Shown piece after piece: positions 1-5,734 of a stretch of DNA of 5,984 nt. The DNA comes from Gemmatimonadota bacterium (GTDB lineage: Bacteria; Latescibacterota; UBA2968; UBA8231). The notes beneath the pieces were generated by a model. That model saw only the letters and a list, made by a program, of their open reading frames with translations. It did no database searches and had not been told where the DNA came from. Every line of letters starts with the position of its first letter. Within the stretch, counting starts at the first letter, position 1. Location of the stretch: NCBI GenBank assembly GCA_009845645.1, contig VXZF01000480.1:1-5984 (forward strand), written 5' to 3'. The translations under genes were made by a program, and so were the position numbers.

Positions 1-391
1 CTACGACGACGACGGCGATATCGATCTCTTCGTCGTCGAACTAAACGACGCGCCGACTCTGTTGCGCAATGATGGAGGAAATGCGGGAAACTATCTCGTG
101 GTGCAGGTCTTTGGCCGCGAAGACAATCGCGATGGGGTTGGCACTCGCGTCAGTCTGCAAGCAGCCGACAAGCGTCAGTGGCGCACAGTCAATGGCGCAG
201 GCAGCTATCTTTCGCACAGTGACTTGCGCGTCCACTTCGGCTTAGGTACCGCGCAGGCCATCGACCGCGTCGAAATCACCTATCCCAACGGCAGTACCTA
301 TGCAGTCGAGAACGTGCCTGCCAACAAACTCTTAGTCGTCCGCCAAGGGCAGGGGCACGCCCTCCTCGAACTAGGCGCAAATCCTTTTTAA
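1..391 (+). CDS. FG-GAP / ASPIC-UnbV domain protein, C-terminal part (5' end outside window)
   Basis: The reading frame is open from base 2 and ends at TAA 389-391, giving 129 visible residues; the start lies upstream of the window. The first residues, YDDDGDIDLF, are the end of an FG-GAP/VCBS calcium-binding loop (D-x-D-x-D-G-x-x-D), in which Asp side chains ligate Ca2+ in a beta-propeller blade. An ASPIC/UnbV domain follows, with the recognisable elements NRDGVGTRV, GAGSYLSHSDLRVHFGLG and VEITYPNG, and a short tail ends the protein. This is the usual C-terminal order of CRTAC1-like proteins. Such proteins are generally secreted or surface-attached and thought to mediate binding rather than catalysis. 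The signal peptide and any upstream TPRs cannot be seen. The TTG at 62 is internal and is not a start, because homology to the calcium loop continues upstream of it. Domain assignment is firm; function is unknown. Confidence 0.9.
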   Translation, partial: YDDDGDIDLFVVELNDAPTLLRNDGGNAGNYLVVQVFGREDNRDGVGTRVSLQAADKRQWRTVNGAGSYLSHSDLRVHFGLGTAQAIDRVEITYPNGSTYAVENVPANKLLVVRQGQGHALLELGANPF

Positions 392-394
392 TGG

Positions 395-1624
395 TCAACC
401 CGCGCTGTGCTCGGCCCGCACCCGCTCGATTTCGGCGAGGCGCTCCTGTGCGGCAGAAAATTCGGGATGGAGTTTGAGGAGTTGCTCAAAGACCGCAGCG
501 GCCTTGTTGACGTAACCGAACTCTAGGTGGAGCATCCCCAAGTTGTAGCTGGCCTCCGGTGAGCGCGGCGACCGGCTCGCAGCCCGTTTGAGGCTGGCTA
601 GCCGGCCCTCGTATTCCTTGAGCTTAGCAAAGACCTGCATTAGCTCCTGGCCCTCGTCGCTACGGCCCTGCTTGAGGTAGAGTTGGGCCAAGCTGTAGTG
701 GGCACCCGCGTGGCCGGGGTCGCGCTTTATGGCCTCCAAGTAGTAGGTGGCGGCCTGTTCCTCCTGGCCTAACTTGGCTGTCACCGTGCCCAAGCGATGA
801 TAGGCGTTGGCGTGAGCCGCATTTTTGAGCAGGGTTTGGTGAAAGTAACTCCGCGCTGCTTCAAGCTTGCCTTCCTGTTCGCTGATGACGCCGAGGTCGT
901 AAAACGCGCCCACCGTCTCGACGCCGATATCTATCGCTCGCCGATAGGCCGCCCTTGCTTCTTCATATTGGCTCAAGGCCATGTAGCTTTCGCCCAAGTT
1001 GGCGTACACCCGCCCTTCGTCTGGGTGGTCCGCGAGGGCGCGCTGGTACTCGGCAATGGCTTCGCCTGGGCGGTGCTGCAAGTGATAGACCCTCCCCAAG
1101 TTGGCCCGAGCTTGCAGGAAGGTCGGTATCAAGCGCACAGCTTCCTCGTACTGAGCCGCGGCCTCTGCGTAGAGACCCTGTTGATGGTAGAGATAGCCGA
1201 GATTGTAGTAGATCGCCCCAAAGTCGGGCCGCAGCGCCAGCGCCTTCTTATAGCTGTCCTCCGCCGCTAAAAAGCGGCCCAACCCGTCGAGCGAAACGGC
1301 GAGGCCAATCCGCGCTTCAAAGTGATCGGGAGCCAGCGTTAGCGCCTGTTCAAAGTGGGGAATTGCCTCGGCAAAACGCTCTAGCGCCGCTTGTGTCACG
1401 CCTAGATTGCTATGGGCTTGGGCGAGGTCTGGATTCAGCTCGATGGCCCGCTGGTAGTAGCGGGCCGCTTCGTCCATTTGATTTTGGGCACGCAACTGGT
1501 CGCCTTGCTCGACGGCTTTTTGCGCGGCATTTGCCCGGTACTGCAAATACCAATACGAGCCACCCACGCCGAGGGCAACCGCCAGCGCGGCTGCTCCTAT
1601 GTAAAAGAAGCGACGGTGCGGCAC
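395..1624 (-). CDS. Membrane-anchored TPR-repeat protein (about 10 TPRs)
   Basis: The protein has 409 residues. The start is GTG at 1624-1622: an in-frame stop (TGA) lies a short way upstream and no other start codon falls between. Residues 4-5 (RR) precede a hydrophobic segment at about 6-27, giving a probable uncleaved signal anchor with the rest of the chain outside the cytoplasm. Residues 33-338 form nine back-to-back 34-residue units with no insertions (33, 67, 101, 135, 169, 203, 237, 271, 305). They carry the TPR signature: A/Y-x-x-LG near position 8, G near 16, A-x-x-x-F/Y-x-x-A-L near 20-27 and a closing P-D. A break at 339-354 is followed by a further TPR at 355-388 (YNLGMLHLEFG). 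TPRs form alpha-helical superhelices that bind partner proteins; no catalytic domain is present. The gene lies 52 nt downstream of the lipoprotein gene on the same strand and is probably its operon partner. The Shine-Dalgarno is poor: GAGAG sits only 3 nt from the start. Confidence 0.9.
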   Translation of the reverse strand: MPHRRFFYIGAAALAVALGVGGSYWYLQYRANAAQKAVEQGDQLRAQNQMDEAARYYQRAIELNPDLAQAHSNLGVTQAALERFAEAIPHFEQALTLAPDHFEARIGLAVSLDGLGRFLAAEDSYKKALALRPDFGAIYYNLGYLYHQQGLYAEAAAQYEEAVRLIPTFLQARANLGRVYHLQHRPGEAIAEYQRALADHPDEGRVYANLGESYMALSQYEEARAAYRRAIDIGVETVGAFYDLGVISEQEGKLEAARSYFHQTLLKNAAHANAYHRLGTVTAKLGQEEQAATYYLEAIKRDPGHAGAHYSLAQLYLKQGRSDEGQELMQVFAKLKEYEGRLASLKRAASRSPRSPEASYNLGMLHLEFGYVNKAAAVFEQLLKLHPEFSAAQERLAEIERVRAEHSAG

Positions 1625-1676
1625 TAGCTCTCGGTGGGGACTTTCACTGTCCTGTCAGCCATGGGATTCTTGTACA

Positions 1677-2129
1677 CTACTGCCGGACGGCCTCTATGGC
1701 GGTCATGATCTGATCTTGGCCCCAAGTTCCTCCGAGCCGCAGCGAACTCGTCGCAATGGAGCCGGTGATCGTGCCTTCTTCTTGGGTGAAGGCATAAACC
1801 GTCTTAGCATTGAGGTAGCGCACCTCCAAGGTGATCTGCTCGGGATCATTGGGCTGGAGAATGTCGATGGCCTGAATGAAATCGTTGCGGCCCTCGCCAT
1901 AAACCAACGTGGCAGACACGGTAACTTGCTTAGGGGTGACCCGCACAATGCTTATTGTAACGGGGCGGCCTTCCCCGCTGACGCCATTGGATAGGGCGAA
2001 ATTCCCGGTGCCTTCGTATTCGCCGACCCAAGCATCGGCGTAATCGGACGTCGGTTGAACGGCTTCATCCGAACCGCAACTCAGGGTGGTCAACAGGCCC
2101 GCTAGGGCCAACCATGTCCATTGTTTCAT
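1677..2129 (-). CDS. Small putative lipoprotein of unknown function
   Basis: The protein has 150 residues. ATG 2129-2127 was chosen because GGAGGT lies 7 nt upstream (2142-2137) and a sigma70-type promoter stands just beyond that. The longer frame reaching 2252 would run through the promoter. The N-terminus MKQWTWLALAGLLTTLSC is a typical lipoprotein signal with Cys18 as the predicted lipidated residue. The box reads T-L-S-C rather than the classical L-x-G/A-C, so lipidation is likely but not certain. The mature chain (about 133 residues) has a WVGEYEGTG motif at 34-42, alternating hydrophobic and polar stretches (VTISIVRV, QVTVSATLVY, ITLEVRYL), and a later GTITGS and RLGGTW. This suggests an all-beta, possibly calycin-like barrel, which is inference only. 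I do not recognise a family. It heads a minus-strand unit with the TPR gene downstream and diverges from the FG-GAP lipoprotein gene. Confidence 0.82.
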   Translation of the reverse strand: MKQWTWLALAGLLTTLSCGSDEAVQPTSDYADAWVGEYEGTGNFALSNGVSGEGRPVTISIVRVTPKQVTVSATLVYGEGRNDFIQAIDILQPNDPEQITLEVRYLNAKTVYAFTQEEGTITGSIATSSLRLGGTWGQDQIMTAIEAVRQ

Positions 2130-2136
2130 CGTGCGT

Positions 2137-2142
2137 ACCTCC
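2137..2142 (-). promoter_or_regulatory. Strong Shine-Dalgarno for the minus-strand lipoprotein gene
   Basis: On the minus strand the bases read GGAGGT, 7 nt before ATG 2129-2127. This is a near-perfect anti-16S match at ideal spacing, and it fixes the lipoprotein start. It is the only strong Shine-Dalgarno at any start in the window. Confidence 0.8.
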
Positions 2143-2163
2143 GCAGAGTTTTCGTTCGGCAAA

Positions 2164-2192
2164 AGTATAGGGCACAATGCGCCGCGAATCAA
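2164..2192 (-). promoter_or_regulatory. Putative sigma70-type promoter for the lipoprotein-TPR unit
   Basis: On the minus strand, TTGATT (2192-2187, -35) is separated by exactly 17 bp from TATACT (2169-2164, -10). The -10 matches the consensus at 5 of 6 bases, and the -35 matches the important TTGA core. Transcription should begin near 2157, giving a leader of about 25-30 nt that carries the Shine-Dalgarno. The -35 region is flanked by two copies of TGCGCCG on the plus strand (2178-2184 and 2199-2205). The promoter presumably also drives the downstream TPR gene, since only 52 nt separate the two genes and no terminator-like hairpin is evident there. Confidence 0.68.
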
Positions 2193-2253
2193 CCGCTTTG
2201 CGCCGTCGCCACTCGCCAATTTTCCCCTCAGTTCGTACACTATGCGTTGCAAA

Positions 2254-4521
2254 ATGTATCCACTGCCAAAGATGCCTATGCGCCTAGGTCTCGCGCTCGT
2301 CGCCTTGTTGGGCTGCGCCTCCGAGCCGCCCCTACCCGCGCAGAGCGCCCAGCGCTACGAACAGGCCCGCCAACACCTAGCGGCCGGCCGTTTGGACTCC
2401 GCCGCCTACGTGCTCGAAGCACTCGTCCAGCGCGATACCCTGCACTACGAGGCCGCACTCGCGCTCGGGGAAATCTACTTGCGGCAAAAGCACTACCAAC
2501 AAGCCCTGTCTCCGCTCGCACGCGCACAAAAGCTCGCGCCCGAGCGCATCGAACCCCGATTGCAGTTGGCCCAAACTCTGAGCAAACTCGGACGTCAAGC
2601 CGAAGCCCGCACCCTTTTCGACTCCATAGTGACGGCCTTCCCCGGCAACGCGGTCGCCTGCATGGCATACGCCGACCTCCTAATGACGCAAGACCAACCC
2701 GATGCCGCAGGTGCTCTCGCTCAGTACGAGGCCATCCTCGCCGTTGATCCCAATCACTACCGAGCGCGCTCGGGCAAGGCCGCCTCGCTTTTGCGCTTGG
2801 GCGATTTTGCTGGTTCCGCTGTCCGCCTCGACAGTTTGCTCGCCGAGCGGCCGGACGACGTGTATCTCTCCTTCCTGCTGGGCGCGGCCCACCACCACTT
2901 GCGCCAATATCCCGAGGCCGTCGCCGCGTACAAGCGCGCCATTGATGTGCTGCCTCCAGCTTCGCCGCAGCGCACCGTGCGCCAGTGGAATCTACGGCTG
3001 GCCTATATCGAGGCGTACGGCACCTACCCAGGCGACCTCGAACCAGCCCATCAAATCGGCTTGGCACCGCTGGCCGAGGCATCGCCGGTGCGCTTCACCG
3101 ATGTGGCCGCAACGGCTGGCGTCGGCAAGCGAGATCGGGGGCGCGGCGTGGCGTGGCTCGACTACGATACCGACGGCGACCCGGACATCTTCGCCGCGGG
3201 CATCCAAGCCCCGCACGCGCTCTATCGCAACGACGGCGACGGACGCTTCGCCGACGTATCCACCGCAGCCGACCTCGCAGACCCGCGCGGCGGCTGGGCA
3301 GCCATTGCCGCAGACTACGATGGCGACGGACGCCCAGACCTCTTTACCACCCGCGAAGCCTGGGAAGGTCTCGCGTCCAACTCGCTCTACCGCAATCAGG
3401 GCGATGGAACCTTTCGCGATGTCGCTCCCCAAGCCGGAGTCGCTGGCGCGGACGACAGCTTCATGGCCGTCTGGACCGACTACGACAACGACGGCCTACC
3501 GGATCTGTACGTGGCCTCGGGCATCACCGGCAGCGGGCGGCCCAACCGCCTGTACCACAACCAAGGAGACGGCACCTTTGCCGACCGCGGCGCACAGGCC
3601 GGCGTGGCCTATCGCGGCAAAACTCTCGGCGTGACCTGCGGCGACTACGACGGCGACGGCGACAGCGACCTTTACGCCATTGACGTAGCCGCCCCCAACC
3701 ACCTCTACCGCAACGACGGGCAGATCTTCAGCGACGTCACTGCCGAGGCTGGCGTGGCCAAGCCGGGCGAGGGCAGCTACGTGGGCTTCTTCATCGACAG
3801 CGACGGCGATGGCGATCTCGATCTCTTCGTTTCGGCCATGAACTTTTACGAAGACATCGTGCAGTCGCAGGTCACGGGGCTGGCCTTGCGCCCGACTCGC
3901 GCCTATCTGTACCGCAACGACGGGACGACCTTCCGCGACATCGCCCCTCAGCAGGGGTTGGCCCGCTCCTTTGGCTCGATGGGTGCGGGCTATGGCGACG
4001 TGGACTACGACGGTCTAATCGACATCTACCTGACCAACGGCGGCCCCATAATGGCGCGCTTTGAACCCAATACCTTATTCCACAATCGCGGCGACCGCTT
4101 TGCCGACATCACGGCCGCGGCCGGCGTCGGCAACCCAGGCAAGGGGCACGGCGTGGGTTTTGCCGACTACGATCTCGACGGCGATCTCGACCTCTATACC
4201 GCGGTCGGCGGCCACTACCCAGGCGACCTGTGGGCCAACAGCCTGTATCGCAACGAGGGCCACCACAATCACTTTCTCGGCGTGGATTTAGGGCCTCGTG
4301 CCATCGGCGCGCAGTTGCGCCTGCGCGCTCAAGATCTGCTCGGGGTCGTGGAAATCAGCAGCGGTCCGGGATTTGGTTCGTCCAACAGCTTGTCTCTGGC
4401 CCTCGGCTTGGGAACGCGCACCCGCGTCGATACCCTCGAAATCCGCTGGCCCAACGGCGCACAGCAAGTGTACGCGGATCTGGAAATCGACCGCTTCCAC
4501 CGCTTCGCCGAGCAGCCCTGA
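2254..4521 (+). CDS. Lipoprotein with TPRs, seven FG-GAP repeats and a C-terminal ASPIC/UnbV domain (CRTAC1-like)
   Basis: The protein has 755 residues from ATG 2254, ending at TGA 4519-4521. The true start is uncertain: in-frame ATGs also lie at 2242, 2272 and 2278, and none has a Shine-Dalgarno. The 2254 start gives a signal with basic K6/R10, a hydrophobic LGLALVALLG and a canonical lipobox LLGC (Cys21). Residues about 33-235 hold roughly six TPR-like units. Seven calcium-loop motifs (D-x-D-x-D-G-x-x-D) begin at residues 303, 354, 409, 464, 515, 582 and 638, mostly 51-56 apart. All keep the four Asp, which suggests a complete seven-bladed integrin-like propeller. Most blades also carry LYRNxGDGTFxDVxxxAGV-like segments typical of CRTAC1-type proteins. 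A UnbV domain spans about 674-745 (AIGAQLRLRA, LALGLG, LEIRWPNG). No catalytic motif is seen. It is predicted to be a membrane-tethered, calcium-stabilised binding protein and is the first gene of the plus-strand operon. Confidence 0.92.
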   Translation: MYPLPKMPMRLGLALVALLGCASEPPLPAQSAQRYEQARQHLAAGRLDSAAYVLEALVQRDTLHYEAALALGEIYLRQKHYQQALSPLARAQKLAPERIEPRLQLAQTLSKLGRQAEARTLFDSIVTAFPGNAVACMAYADLLMTQDQPDAAGALAQYEAILAVDPNHYRARSGKAASLLRLGDFAGSAVRLDSLLAERPDDVYLSFLLGAAHHHLRQYPEAVAAYKRAIDVLPPASPQRTVRQWNLRLAYIEAYGTYPGDLEPAHQIGLAPLAEASPVRFTDVAATAGVGKRDRGRGVAWLDYDTDGDPDIFAAGIQAPHALYRNDGDGRFADVSTAADLADPRGGWAAIAADYDGDGRPDLFTTREAWEGLASNSLYRNQGDGTFRDVAPQAGVAGADDSFMAVWTDYDNDGLPDLYVASGITGSGRPNRLYHNQGDGTFADRGAQAGVAYRGKTLGVTCGDYDGDGDSDLYAIDVAAPNHLYRNDGQIFSDVTAEAGVAKPGEGSYVGFFIDSDGDGDLDLFVSAMNFYEDIVQSQVTGLALRPTRAYLYRNDGTTFRDIAPQQGLARSFGSMGAGYGDVDYDGLIDIYLTNGGPIMARFEPNTLFHNRGDRFADITAAAGVGNPGKGHGVGFADYDLDGDLDLYTAVGGHYPGDLWANSLYRNEGHHNHFLGVDLGPRAIGAQLRLRAQDLLGVVEISSGPGFGSSNSLSLALGLGTRTRVDTLEIRWPNGAQQVYADLEIDRFHRFAEQP

Positions 4522-4522
4522 A

Positions 4523-5734
4523 ATGGCGTGGCCACTACTCTGCGCAGTATTCGCGCTCGCCTCCTGCGCCTCAGAGCCAGTTCCAGTACCAGATCCAGTC
4601 GATCACCTCGCCCACGCCCGCGCTCACTTTGCAGCGACCCGCTTTGAAGAAGCGGCAGCAGCCGCCCGCGCCGGACTAGCTCTCGACTCGACGAACGCCG
4701 ACCTCCACAATGTGCTGGCCTCGTCCCACGCGGCTCAGGGACGCTACGCACTGGCCATAGAATCCCTCGAAACAACCGTCCGCCTCAAACCCGACTTCGC
4801 CATGGGCTTTGTGAACCTCGGCGGGATCTACACTAAGTTGGGCCAGTACGATCGCGCCGACACCTATCTCCAGCGTGCCGTCCAGCTCAACCCCGACAAC
4901 TCGCCGGTGCGCCGACGCTTGGGCGAGCTGTACTTGGCCACGGGCCGCTACGCCGAGGCCACCCGCGAACTGCTCGAAGCCCTGCGCCTGTTTCCCAACG
5001 ACGCCACGCTCTACTACTACCTCGGCCAAAGTCTCGCAGCCGAGGGCCGACAAGACGATGCCTTGGAGGCCTTTCAGCGCGCCACCCTGCTCGACATCGG
5101 CTTTGCCGACGCCTTCTATCGCCTCGCTACCCTCGCCCGTAAGGCCGGCCGCGACACCTTGGCGCAGCAAGCCCTAACGAGCTTTTCGCATCTGCAAGCG
5201 CTCAGCGGCAAGGAGGTCAAGCGACTGCGCGCCGCCATCCTCAACGCGCCCGAAGAAGCCGCCCATCACTACAACCTCGGCCTGTTCTTCGTCCGGCACG
5301 GGTACTTTCCCCAAGCCGAGAACAAATTCGACCGGGCCGTCGCCCTGCGCCCCGGGAATCTCGCTCTGCTCAACAGCCTTGCCGGCGACCTCCTAAAGCT
5401 GCAACAACCCGAAGCTGCGCTGCGTTACTTACAGGTCGCTCTCGACCAAGATCCAGAGTACTTTCCCGCCTTGCTCAACGCCGGCCAAATCACCGGCCAA
5501 CTTGGACGCTACGATGAAGCCGTCGCCTACTGCCGCCGAGCGGTTGCAGTGCGCCCAGACGACGCCGAGGGCTGGTACCTCCTCGGCTTGGGCCTGTTCA
5601 GCAATGGGGAACGCGCTGCCGCCGAACAGGCGTTGGACCGCAGCCTAGCGCTGAGTGCGGACGATGCTGCGCTGCGCGCTAAGACCCAGCAACTTCTCAA
5701 CACCCTGCAACAACAACCCACAGAAACGCCGTGA
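4523..5734 (+). CDS. TPR-repeat lipoprotein (about 10 TPRs)
   Basis: The protein has 403 residues. ATG 4523 follows the preceding TGA (4519-4521) after a single base, and the signal peptide begins exactly there: hydrophobic residues 3-13, then the canonical lipobox LASC with Cys15. The frame is open further upstream, but there it only shadows the previous gene. After a Pro/Val-rich spacer (18-26), TPRs run at about 26-57, 58-91, 92-125, 126-159, 160-193 and 194-228. A non-TPR break occupies about 229-243, followed by TPRs at 244-277, 278-311, 312-345 and 346-379 and a Gln/Thr-rich tail. Typical repeat text is FVNLGGIYTKLGQYDRA. The break sits at nearly the same spacing as in the minus-strand TPR protein, suggesting a common ancestor. 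With no Shine-Dalgarno, translation is probably coupled to the FG-GAP gene. The protein is likely an envelope scaffold for its co-encoded partners; the partner assignment is inferred from gene order. Confidence 0.92.
   Translation: MAWPLLCAVFALASCASEPVPVPDPVDHLAHARAHFAATRFEEAAAAARAGLALDSTNADLHNVLASSHAAQGRYALAIESLETTVRLKPDFAMGFVNLGGIYTKLGQYDRADTYLQRAVQLNPDNSPVRRRLGELYLATGRYAEATRELLEALRLFPNDATLYYYLGQSLAAEGRQDDALEAFQRATLLDIGFADAFYRLATLARKAGRDTLAQQALTSFSHLQALSGKEVKRLRAAILNAPEEAAHHYNLGLFFVRHGYFPQAENKFDRAVALRPGNLALLNSLAGDLLKLQQPEAALRYLQVALDQDPEYFPALLNAGQITGQLGRYDEAVAYCRRAVAVRPDDAEGWYLLGLGLFSNGERAAAEQALDRSLALSADDAALRAKTQQLLNTLQQQPTETP

Larger units (their letters stand above)
2130..2253. other. Divergent intergenic region
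   Basis: This stretch of about 124 bp separates the minus-strand lipoprotein start from the plus-strand operon start, and is visibly richer in A/T than the flanking genes. It holds the minus-strand promoter and ribosome binding site. For the plus-strand operon I see only a weak -10-like TACACT (2236-2241) with no convincing -35 at 16-18 bp, and no Shine-Dalgarno before any of the candidate ATGs at 2242, 2254, 2272 or 2278. The plus-strand promoter is therefore unidentified. It could depend on an activator or an alternative sigma factor. Confidence 0.6.

Noticed and set aside
346..389. Possible terminator: AGGGC/GCCCT inverted repeat near 346-363 with a T-run at 385-389
   Set aside because: The stem is only about 5 bp with a long loop, lies inside the coding sequence, and is about 20 nt from the T-run, so it does not fit an intrinsic terminator.
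1624..1662. Twelve-codon minus-strand mini-frame (MADRTVKVPTES) whose TAG overlaps the GTG start of the TPR gene
   Set aside because: The TAGTG overlap resembles a coupled leader peptide, but there is no Shine-Dalgarno and such a short frame occurs readily by chance. Without conservation data it cannot be supported.
955..1713. Long plus-strand open frame (252 codons) opposite the minus-strand TPR gene
   Set aside because: Its translation is rich in Arg, Pro and Ser with no domain pattern, while the opposite strand encodes perfect 34-residue TPR units. It is an antisense shadow in GC-rich DNA.
1672..2242. Repeated GTACACTA (about 1672-1679 and 2235-2242)
   Set aside because: An 8-bp match recurring once in 6 kb is expected by chance, and the two contexts do not match in position or strand role.
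2130..2252. N-terminal extension of the small lipoprotein to an ATG at 2252
   Set aside because: It would place a basic, non-signal stretch before a good lipoprotein signal and read through the promoter and Shine-Dalgarno used by the internal ATG at 2129.
2086..2253. Upstream start at 2086 for the FG-GAP lipoprotein
   Set aside because: It would overlap the divergent lipoprotein gene and put more than 60 residues before the signal peptide and lipobox.
2276..3082. 268-codon minus-strand frame under the TPR part of the FG-GAP gene
   Set aside because: Arg/Gly/Ala-rich with no recognisable start signal or domain, fully opposed by a real gene.
2702..3634. 310-codon plus-strand frame inside the FG-GAP gene
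   Set aside because: Low-complexity Ser/Thr/Pro/Arg text overlapping the TPR and calcium-loop region of a clearly real gene; it is an out-of-frame shadow.
4298..4522. Upstream start at 4298 for the TPR lipoprotein
   Set aside because: The extension only re-reads the UnbV-coding region in another frame (Ser/Ala/Arg-rich), and the signal peptide begins at 4523.
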